This document shows, one piece after another, positions 36,667-45,079 of a DNA stretch of 51,969 nt (the first letter of the stretch is position 1; the number at the start of each line of letters is the position of its first letter). Where the stretch lies: assembly GCA_003170915.1 (NCBI GenBank), contig PMYB01000198.1, forward strand, positions 17,969 through 69,937. Reading direction: 5' to 3'. The translations under genes and the position numbers were made by a program. The notes beneath the pieces are model-generated. The model was not told the DNA's origin. It worked only from the letters and a program-made list of their open reading frames with translations, and ran no database searches. Source of the DNA: Bryobacterales bacterium. GTDB taxonomy: Bacteria; Acidobacteriota; Terriglobia; Bryobacterales; Bryobacteraceae.

Positions 36667-38248
36667 ACGCCTCCCCGCGCAGATCGGTGGCGCGCGGTTT
36701 CTCGCCTTCGATCACCAGCGCGTTGCCCACCAGCTCGTGAACGCCCGCCACCTCGACGCCGCCGACCCAGTAGTCCAGCAGCTTGGGGAGCGACGCCTTG
36801 TCGATGGCGCAGATGCAGGCCAGCAGGTTGACGCCGTGGGCTTCCTTCACCTGGCGGACCGCGGCGGCGCGCGGCAAACCGCCGCGCATGCGGGTTTCGA
36901 AATTCTCGTCGCCGCCCAGCCCGGCGCCGCTGCCGCAGCACAGGGTGCGCTCGCGGATGGTGTTTTCGGGCATCTCGAAGAAGCGGTTGCAGGCGGCGCG
37001 CAACAGCAGGCGCGGCTCTTCGAGCAAGCCCATGCCGCGGGCGGTGTTGCAGGAATCGTGGAAGGTGACGGCGAAGCGGTCGTTGCGAGCGGGCTCGAGG
37101 CGCAGCTTGCCGTGGGCCACCAGGTCGGCGGTGAATTCGCAGATGTGCACGGCGCAGGCGGAGCGCGCGTTCGAGAACACGGTTCCGGTGACGGGCGAAA
37201 CGGGCGGCTCGAGGAAATCGGGCGGCCCGTTGAGGGTGTTCATGTACTGGTGCAGCACGCGCCACATGTGGCCGCACTCGCCGCCCAACACCCATTTGAC
37301 GCCCAGCCGGCGGGCCTCCGCGTAGATCTTGGCGTTGAGCCGCTGCATCAGCTCGTGGGAGACGAACATGCCGAAGTTGCCGCCCTCGGAAGCGTAGGCG
37401 CTGAAGGTGTAATCCACGCGCGCCTCGTGCAGCACCATGAGGTAGCCGAGCAGGGTGTAGTAATGCGGCGTGCCGTAGAAATCGGCCGAGGGCGCGACGA
37501 ACAGGATCTCGGCGCCTTTGCGGTTGACGGACGCTTCCACGCGGATGCCGGTTAGCTCCGCGATTTCATCCACGGCGAAATCGAGGGTGTCCTTGAACCC
37601 GTGCGGCTGGATGCCGAGATGGTTGCCGGTGCGCTGGCAATTGGCCACGGGTTCCACGATCCAGTTGATGTTGCAGCCCACCAGGTTCAACAGCTCGCGC
37701 GCCACCATGGTGACTTCGGCGGTGTCGATGCCGAAGGGGCAATACACCGAGCAGCGCCGGCACTCGGTGCACTGGTAGAAGTAATAGAACCACTCCTTGA
37801 GCACGTCAACCGTCAAGTCGCGCGCGCCGGCGAGCCTGCCGAGGGCGCGGCCGGCGGGGGTGAAATAGCGGCGATAGACGGAGCGGAGCAACTCGGCGCG
37901 GAGCACCGGCATGTTCCTGGGGTCGCCCGTGCCGAGATAGAAATGGCACTTGTCGGCGCAAGCGCCGCAGCGCACGCAGATATCCATGAAGAGGCGGAAG
38001 GAACGGTACTTTTCGAGGCGCTCGCGCATGCCTTGGATGACGATCTCGCGCCAGTTCTCGGGGAGCTTCCAATCGGCGTCGGGGGGCTGCCAGTCGCGCG
38101 GGTTGGGCAGGCCCAGGTACTTGAGGTTCTTGGCAGCGCCGGCGTGGGAGTAGGTGCCTTTGCGGAATTGGGCGCCCGGGCCGGGCCAGGGCGCGTGGGG
38201 CGGCGCGTAATCGATCTGCACCAGTTCGTCGGGCTTCGGTTCGGCCAT
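36659..38248 (-). CDS. dsrK: DsrK, heterodisulfide-reductase-like catalytic subunit
   Basis: 529 residues from the ATG at 38248; a GTG at 38254 overlapping the dsrM stop is an alternative. Two ferredoxin motifs: CVRCGACADKCHFYLGTGDP and CTECRRCSVYCPFG. The CCG domain has GGECGH, VTFHDSCNTARG and RTLCCGSGAG. The last expected CxxC is CAID here (Asp instead of the second Cys), unlike the paralogue in this window. It acts in the cytoplasm on DsrC trisulfide or disulfide, taking electrons via DsrM. Confidence 0.95.
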   Translation of the reverse strand: MAEPKPDELVQIDYAPPHAPWPGPGAQFRKGTYSHAGAAKNLKYLGLPNPRDWQPPDADWKLPENWREIVIQGMRERLEKYRSFRLFMDICVRCGACADKCHFYLGTGDPRNMPVLRAELLRSVYRRYFTPAGRALGRLAGARDLTVDVLKEWFYYFYQCTECRRCSVYCPFGIDTAEVTMVARELLNLVGCNINWIVEPVANCQRTGNHLGIQPHGFKDTLDFAVDEIAELTGIRVEASVNRKGAEILFVAPSADFYGTPHYYTLLGYLMVLHEARVDYTFSAYASEGGNFGMFVSHELMQRLNAKIYAEARRLGVKWVLGGECGHMWRVLHQYMNTLNGPPDFLEPPVSPVTGTVFSNARSACAVHICEFTADLVAHGKLRLEPARNDRFAVTFHDSCNTARGMGLLEEPRLLLRAACNRFFEMPENTIRERTLCCGSGAGLGGDENFETRMRGGLPRAAAVRQVKEAHGVNLLACICAIDKASLPKLLDYWVGGVEVAGVHELVGNALVIEGEKPRATDLRGEAYV

Positions 38249-38250
38249 GG

Positions 38251-39114
38251 TCACTGGCGCTCCAGGGGCAGGCCGGCGACCCGCATTCGGTCGCGGAACT
38301 CGTCCTCCCACTCGGCGTAGGTGTGGACTTGGGCGGGCGCGAGCCACGGGTTAACGTGCCGGCGCGCGCGCGAACGGTTGGGCAGGTTGCGCGTGGGGCT
38401 GAAGAACACGCCCGCTATGTGGGCCAGCTTGGTGAACGGAATAGTGGCGACCAGCGCGCTGGCGGCGAACAAGTGAACGTAAAAGAGCAGGCCCACGCCC
38501 ACCGGCGCAATGGGGTGAAAGGTGGCCAAACCGAGGGCGAAGCGCTTCACGGCGGCCGCGTCGGTGTGGAACCACCAGCGCATCAGGATGCCAGATGAGG
38601 CAACGGTTGCGAGCAAGGCGAGCGGAAGATAGTCGGAGAGCAGGGTCAGGTAGCGCAGACGCGGGTCGAGCACGCGCCGCAGGAAGAGAAACGCCAGCCC
38701 CGCGAGCAGGCCGGCGTCTACGAAGCGATTGGCGGGGCCTAGGAGGGCCGGGTCGACGAAGAAGCGCAGGTGGCCGATCCATACCCAGAAGAGACAGACG
38801 TGGAAGAGGAGGGCGCCGGCCCAGAGGGAAAGGGCGGGGCGGTAGATGAAGCGGGGGCCTGGCAAGAATTGGGCGCGGGAATTGCGGAAGAGCGAGCGGA
38901 ACAGGAGCGCCTCGAGGGCGGTGCGGCAGGCAGCGCCGGCGGGCGTCCACGGATTTTCGAGCCACGCGGCGCGGATGCCATCGAGCGACTTCTGCTGGCC
39001 GCAGGTGAGCGCGATGGGGAACGGCACCGGCACGCGCGCCCACGCCACCACGCGCCAAACCGTGCCCGCGACGAAAATCGCGAAGGCGAGATACGCGATG
39101 GCGGCGGTGACCAT
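38251..39114 (-). CDS. dsrM: DsrM, cytochrome b membrane subunit
   Basis: 287 residues from the ATG at 39114, 4 bases after the dsrC stop. It belongs to the NarI-like family with five or six helices: FRNSRAQFLPGPRFIYRPALSLWAGALLFHVCLFWVW, then TLLSDYLPLALLATVASSGILMRWW and FHPIAPVGVGLLFYVHLFAASALVATIPFTKLAHI. Paired His in helices (FHVCLFW, VHLFAAS) would bind heme b. It passes electrons between menaquinol and DsrK. Confidence 0.94.
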   Translation of the reverse strand: MVTAAIAYLAFAIFVAGTVWRVVAWARVPVPFPIALTCGQQKSLDGIRAAWLENPWTPAGAACRTALEALLFRSLFRNSRAQFLPGPRFIYRPALSLWAGALLFHVCLFWVWIGHLRFFVDPALLGPANRFVDAGLLAGLAFLFLRRVLDPRLRYLTLLSDYLPLALLATVASSGILMRWWFHTDAAAVKRFALGLATFHPIAPVGVGLLFYVHLFAASALVATIPFTKLAHIAGVFFSPTRNLPNRSRARRHVNPWLAPAQVHTYAEWEDEFRDRMRVAGLPLERQ

Positions 39115-39118
39115 GATG

Positions 39119-39436
39119 CTACACGCAGCCGGTGGGCTTGGGCAGTCCGGCCACCTTGCAGGCGCCCTTGGCGGGGCCCGAGGGGAACAGCTCGTAGATT
39201 TGGGTGAGCTTGAAGCCGGTCTCCTTGACGACCTTGCGGACCATGGGGGCGATGCCGAACTGGAGGTAGTAGTTGCGGAGGTAGTTGACGACGACCCAGT
39301 GCGCATCGGTCATCTCGGGCACGTCCTCGGAGGCCGCGAAATCGCGGGCCACGGTTTCGTTCCAGAGGTCCGGCTCCTGAAGGAAGCCGTCCTCATCCAC
39401 CTCGTAGATTCGTCCGTCGTGTTCGTATTTAGGCAT
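39119..39436 (-). CDS. dsrC: DsrC, sulfur carrier
   Basis: 105 residues from the ATG at 39436 (4 bases after the preceding stop); longer in-frame ORF upstream is a shadow. The conserved core is present (EVDEDGFLQEPDLWNETVARDFA, LTDAHW-like MTDAHW, NYLRNYYLQFGIAP). The C-terminal arm ends with Cys93 and Cys104 (CKVAGLPKPTGCV), so both reactive cysteines of true DsrC (not TusE) are there. It carries sulfur from DsrAB as a trisulfide that DsrMK reduces. Confidence 0.97.
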   Translation of the reverse strand: MPKYEHDGRIYEVDEDGFLQEPDLWNETVARDFAASEDVPEMTDAHWVVVNYLRNYYLQFGIAPMVRKVVKETGFKLTQIYELFPSGPAKGACKVAGLPKPTGCV

Positions 39437-39440
39437 AGGT

Positions 39441-40382
39441 TTATAGCATGTCGATAAAGCCGGACGGGCACTCTTCGGCGCAGCGGGCGCAACCGTGGCA
39501 CAGCTCGAGCTTGAGTTTGAAACGGTTCCCCTTGGGGGTTTTCTCGAAGCAGCCGTTGGCGCAGTACATCCAGCAATTGCCGCAGCCCATACAGGTGCCG
39601 CAGGCGAAGCAGCGGGCGGCTTCGGACTCGGCGTCGGCTGGGGTGAGGATGTGGGTGTGGCGCGGGGAAGCGGGGTACCAGGATGACTGGATGCGGGTGG
39701 CAAGAGCGCGACCAGGGGGTCGCGCGCGGACGAGGGCGTCCGCCCCACTGGCGATCAGGTGGGGGAGTTGGGCCAGCGTGCCGCCGGGGTCGGTGAAAAC
39801 GACATCGCCGGGGGCGGGGTCGGGGCGCAAGGTGACGCCTAGCGCGGTGATGCGGGCGATTTCGAGCTCGAGGATTTCGGCCGGCAGCCCCGGCAGAGAG
39901 CGCAGGAAACCTCCTGGCGCGACGGCGTCGAACACCGTGACGCGCCATCCGCGGCGAGCGAGTTGATATGCGCACGAAAGGCCCGCGGGACCTGCGCCCG
40001 ATATGGCCAACTCGCCGCGCGGGGCGGCGGGAGGGGCAAGCGCGAGGGCGCGGTCGAGGGCGAAATCGCCGAGGTAGCGCTCGAAAGCGCGAATCGCCAC
40101 CGCGCCGTCCTTGGCTTCGCGCGGACAAGCGGCTTCGCAATCGGCGGGGCAGACCCTGCCGCAGACGGAGGGAAACGGGTTGCGCGAAGAGATCTTTTCC
40201 CAGGCGGATTGCGAGTTGGGGGCAGTGAACCAACCGCGGATATCGCCTGCGCTCGGGCAGGCGGCGGTACAGGGCGCCGTCTTGGGGGCGTACTGGGGCC
40301 GGTAAGGGCCGATATCGCCGCCAGGGGCTGACAAGCGTCGGATCACCGGCTTCTTCACGGGTTTGAAGAGTCCCGTCATCAT
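39441..40382 (-). CDS. dsrL: Shortened DsrL-like Fe-S flavoprotein lacking the NAD(P)H-binding domain
   Basis: 313 residues from the ATG at 40382 (ATGA overlap with dsrB); classical DsrL is about twice as long. The N-terminal Fe-S region has [13 protein letters not shown] and [15 protein letters not shown] (about 38-87). The first FAD Rossmann is GAGPAG (129-134) with FD at 151. Residues 160-185 match the start of the FAD domain, but everything from there to the C-terminal FAD strand ([11 protein letters not shown]) is missing, including the NAD(P)H Rossmann. Two ferredoxin motifs close it: [17 protein letters not shown] and [14 protein letters not shown]. Codons 214-226 are a palindromic repeat. 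Family assignment is by architecture and position. Confidence 0.75.
   Translation of the reverse strand: MMTGLFKPVKKPVIRRLSAPGGDIGPYRPQYAPKTAPCTAACPSAGDIRGWFTAPNSQSAWEKISSRNPFPSVCGRVCPADCEAACPREAKDGAVAIRAFERYLGDFALDRALALAPPAAPRGELAISGAGPAGLSCAYQLARRGWRVTVFDAVAPGGFLRSLPGLPAEILELEIARITALGVTLRPDPAPGDVVFTDPGGTLAQLPHLIASGADALVRARPPGRALATRIQSSWYPASPRHTHILTPADAESEAARCFACGTCMGCGNCWMYCANGCFEKTPKGNRFKLKLELCHGCARCAEECPSGFIDML
39706..39743. repeat. Twin perfect hairpins inside the dsrL-like gene
   Basis: 39706-39725 is GCGCGACC-AGGG-GGTCGCGC (8-bp stem) and 39726-39743 is GCGGACG-AGGG-CGTCCGC (7-bp stem). The hairpins are directly adjacent and share the loop AGGG. In the reading frame they encode residues 214-226 ([13 protein letters not shown]). 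This symmetric design resembles REP/BIME-like dispersed elements, some versions of which carry GGACG-AGGG-CGTCC and are common between genes in Acidobacteriota (from memory). Here it is coding, at the site where the second FAD segment would normally be. Confidence 0.75.
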
Positions 40383-41452
40383 GGCCGCAACCGCATGTGC
40401 GTCGAGCGCGCGTAGCTCAGACCAGCGTATCGGAAATCGTCGATATGGTAGCGCGTGAACGGGATGCCGGTGAGCTCGAAGAAGCGGGGCCATCCCACGC
40501 GCTCGGTCCATTCGCCCAGCCGCTCGAAGCGGCGGGCGTGCCGGGCGTAGACGTCCACGATGTTGGCCACGGCGCTCACCACCTCCGGCCAGCGCGGCGG
40601 GTTGTTGGGCAGAAACGGAATAGCCAGCTTGGAGAACTTGGGCTCGCTGCGCGCGTTGGAGACCTTGCCACCCACCCAGATGGAGAGGCCGTCGTTCTCC
40701 GGGTCGTTCATCTGCATGGCGGCGCACACGGTGAAGCAGTTGGAACAGTACATGCATTGCTCTTCGATCACGTCTACGGTGCGCTTGCCATCCACCACGG
40801 CGGGGCGAATTGCGCCGGTGGGGCAGGAGGCGATGAGGGTGGGGATTTCGCAGGCCTTGCGCAGCGTGTCGTGGCGGATTTGCGGCGGCTTGCGATGGAT
40901 TCCGAGGATTGCGATATCGGAGCAGTGCACCGCGCCGCACATGTTGACGCAGCAGGCCACGGCCACGCGCAGCTTGGCGGGAAGGTCTTCGCGCGTGAAG
41001 TGCGGATGCAGCCGGTCCATGAGGGCCTTGACGATGCCGGAGGCGTCGGTGGCGGCCGAGTGGCAGTGGATCCAGCCTTGCGTGTGCACCACGTTGCTGA
41101 TCGAATTGTTGGTGCCCCCCACGGGGAAGCCGGCTTCGTTCAGCGCGCGCTTGAGTGGCTCGATGTTGGCTGGGTTATCGAGCAGGAACTCGATGTTGTG
41201 GCGACTGGTGAACCGCAGGTAGCCACCGGAGTACTGGTCGGCGAGGTCCGCAAAGCGCCGGATGGTGGAGACGCTCAGCAGCCGCGGCGAGCCGGCGCGC
41301 ACGGTGTAGATGCGCTCGCCCGATTCGGCCACGTGGCACAGCACGCCCGGAGCCAGCGTTTCGTGGTACAGCCAGTGGCCGTAGTTGCGCTTGATGAGGG
41401 GGTGCAGGAACTTCTCGTAGTGCGGAGGGCCGATGTCGGTGATGCGCGTCAC
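40379..41452 (-). CDS. dsrB: DsrB, dissimilatory sulfite reductase beta subunit
   Basis: 357 residues, normal length. The siroheme-4Fe-4S motif is [13 protein letters not shown] with the second half in the same region. The ferredoxin domain follows: SCPTGAIRP and [14 protein letters not shown]. The start [20 protein letters not shown] is typical. Forms the alpha2beta2 core with DsrA, reducing sulfite at the coupled siroheme. Overlaps dsrA by 4 bases. Which clade it belongs to (reductive or oxidative) needs a tree; gene content suggests reductive. Confidence 0.97.
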   Translation of the reverse strand: MTRITDIGPPHYEKFLHPLIKRNYGHWLYHETLAPGVLCHVAESGERIYTVRAGSPRLLSVSTIRRFADLADQYSGGYLRFTSRHNIEFLLDNPANIEPLKRALNEAGFPVGGTNNSISNVVHTQGWIHCHSAATDASGIVKALMDRLHPHFTREDLPAKLRVAVACCVNMCGAVHCSDIAILGIHRKPPQIRHDTLRKACEIPTLIASCPTGAIRPAVVDGKRTVDVIEEQCMYCSNCFTVCAAMQMNDPENDGLSIWVGGKVSNARSEPKFSKLAIPFLPNNPPRWPEVVSAVANIVDVYARHARRFERLGEWTERVGWPRFFELTGIPFTRYHIDDFRYAGLSYARSTHMRLRP

Positions 41453-42636
41453 TTAGTGTCCTCCTTCTGGAAAAAGACGAATGGGTTGTCGCGTGGGAAG
41501 GCCACCATTTCGGGGCGCGGCTCGAGGCCGATGCCGTCCAGGAACGCGGCCATGCCCACGCGCTGGATGAGCTCGCCGATGCGCTCGCGGTTCTTGCCGT
41601 ATTCGTCCCAGAACTCCCAGATGCGCGCCAGCAGCTCGCGCACGGTGGCCTCGATCTCCGCTTCGGGCACGAAGGGAACCAGCACCGAGGAAAGCAGCGC
41701 GCCTTGAACGATGGGGGCCTTGGCGCCGATGAGGATGGCCGCGCCGCGCTCGACGCCCGGCCGCAGCGCCTTGGGCATGACGTTGATGCAGTGCATGCAG
41801 CGTTTGCAATCGCGGTTGTCGATGGTGAGATGCGCGCCCGTCCACTCCATACATTGGCCGGGGCAGCGGGCGCAGACGTCGCGCGCGATATCAAGGCCCG
41901 CGGCGGCGTATTCGGCGACGGCCGCGTCGTCCTGCCGGATGTCGTCCTTCCAGATGCCGATGATGGAGAGGTCCGCGCGGGCGATGGCGGCCACGCAATC
42001 GTTGGGGCAGCCGGAGGCCTTCACCTTGAACTTGTAGGGGAAGGGCGGGCGGTGCATCTCATCCTGGTAAGCCTGGGTGAGGTTGTTGCAGAACTTCATG
42101 GTGTCGAAGCAGGCCCACTCGCAGCGGGCCTGGCCGACGCAGCAGGAGGGCGTCCGCATGGCCGAGCCGGAGCCACCGAGGTCGAAGCCGGCGGCGGTCA
42201 GATCCTGGAAGGTGGCCTCCAGTTGATCGGTGCGGGCACCCAGGAGGATGATGTCGCCGGTGGCCCCGTGCAGGTTGGTGAGGCCGGAGCCGTGGCGCTC
42301 CCAGATGTCGGCGAGAGTGCGCAGGGCGTCGCTGGTGTAGAACCATCCGGAGGGGTGGTTTACGCGCAGGGTGTGGAATTGGGCGACGTTGGGAAACTCA
42401 TCGGGGATGTCGTTGTAGCGACCGATCACGCCGCTGCCGTATCCGCGCACGCCCACGATACCGCCGTGTTTCCAATGGCCCTTCCGATCCTGGTAGGAGC
42501 GTTCGAGCAGGCCGAGCAGGTCGGCGGAGGCGGGGTTATTTTCAGCAGCCCGCTTGATTTCGGTCACGAAGCTGGGCCAGGGACCGGTTTCGAGCTCGTC
42601 CAGGAGCGGGGTTGGCTTGGGTTGGTCTTCCGGCAT
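41449..42636 (-). CDS. dsrA: DsrA, dissimilatory sulfite reductase alpha subunit
   Basis: 395 residues. The cluster motif [12 protein letters not shown] with the following FCNNL, then the ferredoxin insert [15 protein letters not shown] and [15 protein letters not shown]. Family phrases include [30 protein letters not shown] and [17 protein letters not shown]. It is the catalytic partner of DsrB. There is no strong Shine-Dalgarno and no clear promoter in the 170-base upstream region, although this is the first gene of the dsrA-dsrP run after the plus-strand insertion. Confidence 0.97.
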   Translation of the reverse strand: MPEDQPKPTPLLDELETGPWPSFVTEIKRAAENNPASADLLGLLERSYQDRKGHWKHGGIVGVRGYGSGVIGRYNDIPDEFPNVAQFHTLRVNHPSGWFYTSDALRTLADIWERHGSGLTNLHGATGDIILLGARTDQLEATFQDLTAAGFDLGGSGSAMRTPSCCVGQARCEWACFDTMKFCNNLTQAYQDEMHRPPFPYKFKVKASGCPNDCVAAIARADLSIIGIWKDDIRQDDAAVAEYAAAGLDIARDVCARCPGQCMEWTGAHLTIDNRDCKRCMHCINVMPKALRPGVERGAAILIGAKAPIVQGALLSSVLVPFVPEAEIEATVRELLARIWEFWDEYGKNRERIGELIQRVGMAAFLDGIGLEPRPEMVAFPRDNPFVFFQKEDTK

Positions 42637-42755
42637 TTTTGAGGTCTCGATAGTCGAAAGAATACATGTAGCACCAGTGCGGGGGAATGTGCAGGGTTGT
42701 ACACCGGACCGGGTGGTGCGGTGAAATTGGTGAAAGGGAGCGCGGGCATGACCCC

Positions 42756-42784
42756 TTGAATTTCACTGTTCAGTGCTGCATAAT
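42756..42784 (+). promoter_or_regulatory. Promoter and palindromic operator of the lipocalin-like gene
   Basis: TTGAAT (42756-42761), 17 bases, CATAAT (42779-42784) make a good sigma-70 match, about 22 bases before the ATG at 42807. Inside the spacer, CACTG-TT-CAGTG (42764-42775) is a perfect 5-bp palindrome, a position where a repressor would block RNA polymerase. The same 170-base region is the upstream region of dsrA on the other strand. Confidence 0.55.
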
Positions 42785-42806
42785 CACTTCTAAAGGACGG
42801 TACCCT

Positions 42807-43580
42807 ATGCGCATATTCAAGATGTTGCTGTGTTTCATCGTTGCCACTGCCACGCTTGCAGCCGCGGATCTCCCTTATGCTGGAAAATGGAAGATGAACG
42901 CTGCCAAGAGCGATTTCGGCGAGTCCACCGTCACCTATTCACAACTCCCGTCTGGGGAAATGCAATCCACTGCCGACGGGCAATCCTACAAGTTCAAACT
43001 GGATGGAAAGGATTACCCTGACCCCTTCGGCGACACCGCCGCCTGGAAATCCATCGACGCCAGTACTTGGGAAACCACCTGGAAGCTGAAAGGCAAGGTC
43101 CTTTTCGTGGACAAGCTTAAGCTGTCGGCAGACGGCCAGGCTCTGACCATCAATTCCAAAGGCGCCAAGCCCAACGGCGAATCGATCGACGACACGGTCA
43201 CCTTGCAGCGCGTTTCCGGCGGCCCCGGCCTGGCAGGCAAGTGGAAAACCAAGAACCTGAAATCCAGTTCGCCAAGCGTCCTGGAATTAGCGCCTTCCGG
43301 CGCCGATGGCCTGGTCTATAGAATCCTCGACATGAATATGGCTTGCGATGCCAAACTGGATGGCAAGTATTATCCCTGTATCGGCCCGACCGTCGGTCCC
43401 GGCTGGACCCTGGCGTGGTTGAAGAACAGCCCGCCCTCGCTGGAATGGAGCGTCCAGATGAACGGCAAGCCGATGTACAAAGGCGCTTTCACGGTCTCCG
43501 CGGATGGCAAGACTCTTACCTCAACCGGCGGCGCAACCGCGACCAACGAAAAAATCAAAGTCGTCTACGACCGCCAGTAA
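42807..43580 (+). CDS. Secreted beta-rich protein, lipocalin-like family
   Basis: 257 residues from the ATG at 42807, with AAAGGACGG upstream. Signal peptide (MRIFKMLLCFIVATATLAAA), then repeats of GKWKMNAAKSDFGESTVTY and GKWKTKNLK..., two similar halves of beta strands. The family is widespread in Acidobacteriota as a secreted paralogous group (from memory). No ligand is known. It is transcribed against the dsr operon, inserted between dsrK2 and dsrA, and appears to have its own promoter. Unlike its neighbours it has no Fe-S or redox motif. Confidence 0.8.
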   Translation: MRIFKMLLCFIVATATLAAADLPYAGKWKMNAAKSDFGESTVTYSQLPSGEMQSTADGQSYKFKLDGKDYPDPFGDTAAWKSIDASTWETTWKLKGKVLFVDKLKLSADGQALTINSKGAKPNGESIDDTVTLQRVSGGPGLAGKWKTKNLKSSSPSVLELAPSGADGLVYRILDMNMACDAKLDGKYYPCIGPTVGPGWTLAWLKNSPPSLEWSVQMNGKPMYKGAFTVSADGKTLTSTGGATATNEKIKVVYDRQ

Positions 43581-43648
43581 ACGGGGCGCGACAACAACTC
43601 CGGCGCAGGGCTTCGGACGGGTCAAGCACCTGGCTGCATCGGGATTCC

Positions 43649-45079
43649 TCAGCGCCATTCCCATTCCAGGAAGCCGGGCTTCGCGTCGCGCATGGCGTTG
43701 ACTACTAACTCGGCTAGGCCTCCATAGAAGATCCGGTTGCTCTTCCATAGGCCGCGGCGGGCTAGCAGGTCGCGGAACTGGGCCTTGCAGTTGCTGCATG
43801 GGGCGCAAATGTACTTGGGGATGGAGGGGTCCATGCAAGCGGCGAACGCACCCAGCACCTGCTCCATCTTTTTGGCTCCGGCGATTTCGAGGCGCCAGTC
43901 GAGGAAGGTCTTGCCGGACATCAGGGCAAAGCCGCTGCCGCCGCCGCAACAGTAGTTATCGGTGCGGTTGGGGGACATCTCGCGGATGTCCGGGCAGACG
44001 GCGCGGAGCACCTCGCGCTGCGGCTCGGCGATGCCCATCAGCCGGGCCATGTTGCAGGGGTCGTGGAGGGTGACGGGGAAGGCGTTGCGGGCGGGGTCCA
44101 CGGGGAGGCGGCCGCTCAGCACCAGGTCGCGCATCAGGGTCATGGAGCTCTCGCGCGGGAGATTGAGGTCGGAGGGCAGGAGACGGTCGGCGACGACGGT
44201 CAGGGCTTTGTGGGCGTGGCCGCACTCGCCGATCACGATGCGTTTCACCTTGAGCTTGCGGGCGGCCTCGATCTGGCGCAGGGCGACGCGGGCGAACTGC
44301 ACGTCGTCGTACCAGAGGCCGTAGTTCACGGCGTCGTAGGCGGTGAGGTCGGAGGAGAGGGTCCAGCTCACGCCGGCGGCGGTCAGCATGACGGCGAAAG
44401 CGCCGGGGTTCTCGGGCCACGAGAGCACCTCGCCGGCGTTATGGATGAGGAGCACGTCTGCGCCCTCGACGTCCCAGGGGGTTTTGACGGGGATGCCGGT
44501 TTTTTCGGTCATCTCCTGGTCGATGAAATCGAAATTGTCGCGGGCGGCGGCCGGGTTCATGCCGGTGGAGGAGCCGGTGCGAAGCTGTACGAGGGAACCC
44601 GCCGCGTGCAGTTCTTTGGGCGCGATGCCCATTTCCTGGCTGAACAGCTTGCGAAGCTCATGGGCCACCAGGCCGTTATCGGCGCCCATGGGGCAGGCCT
44701 GGGCGCAGCGGCGGCACAGGTTGCAGCGGTAGGCCAGCTCGGCCAGAGTTGCGACCGTGCTCCAATCGAGTTCCACCGCGCCCTGCCAGCGGCGGTGCTG
44801 GATGTACTTGAAGTAGAGGCGGCGCAGGATCTCGGATCGGTAGGTGGGGCGGTAGATCTCCTGGCGGCCGCTGCCGGTGAAGATATGGCACGCCTCCGAA
44901 CAGGTCTGGCAGCGCACACAGTGCTCGACGGTGATGAGGAGCGGGCGAAGGAACGTCCAGTTGTCCTGGCGGCGGAAGAGTTTTTCGAGGCCGCCGAGGA
45001 ACGCACGCAGCAGCTCGCGCTCCTCCGCCGGCGATTGCGGCTGCGGCAGCGCGAGGGCGGAGTAGCGGTCGGGGCTCAC
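43649..45079 (-). CDS. dsrK: Second DsrK-like heterodisulfide-reductase-type subunit
   Basis: 476 residues from the GTG at 45079 (GTGA overlap with the dsrM-like stop). It has CVRCQTCSEACHIFTGSGR and CNLCRRCAQACPMGA ferredoxin motifs, then the CCG domain IGECGHAHK, VTLHDPCNMARLMG and DNYCCGGGSG, and an intact last motif CAPCSNCKAQF. The other DsrK here has Asp in place of the last Cys. About 50 residues shorter than DsrK and only moderately similar by eye. Possibly a DsrMK pair acting on a different disulfide or with a different partner. Confidence 0.9.
   Translation of the reverse strand: MSPDRYSALALPQPQSPAEERELLRAFLGGLEKLFRRQDNWTFLRPLLITVEHCVRCQTCSEACHIFTGSGRQEIYRPTYRSEILRRLYFKYIQHRRWQGAVELDWSTVATLAELAYRCNLCRRCAQACPMGADNGLVAHELRKLFSQEMGIAPKELHAAGSLVQLRTGSSTGMNPAAARDNFDFIDQEMTEKTGIPVKTPWDVEGADVLLIHNAGEVLSWPENPGAFAVMLTAAGVSWTLSSDLTAYDAVNYGLWYDDVQFARVALRQIEAARKLKVKRIVIGECGHAHKALTVVADRLLPSDLNLPRESSMTLMRDLVLSGRLPVDPARNAFPVTLHDPCNMARLMGIAEPQREVLRAVCPDIREMSPNRTDNYCCGGGSGFALMSGKTFLDWRLEIAGAKKMEQVLGAFAACMDPSIPKYICAPCSNCKAQFRDLLARRGLWKSNRIFYGGLAELVVNAMRDAKPGFLEWEWR

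Noticed and set aside
40397-42642. Long plus-strand open frames opposite dsrA and dsrB
   Set aside because: They lack family motifs and signal sequences, and mirror GC-biased codon use of the genuine minus-strand dsr genes.
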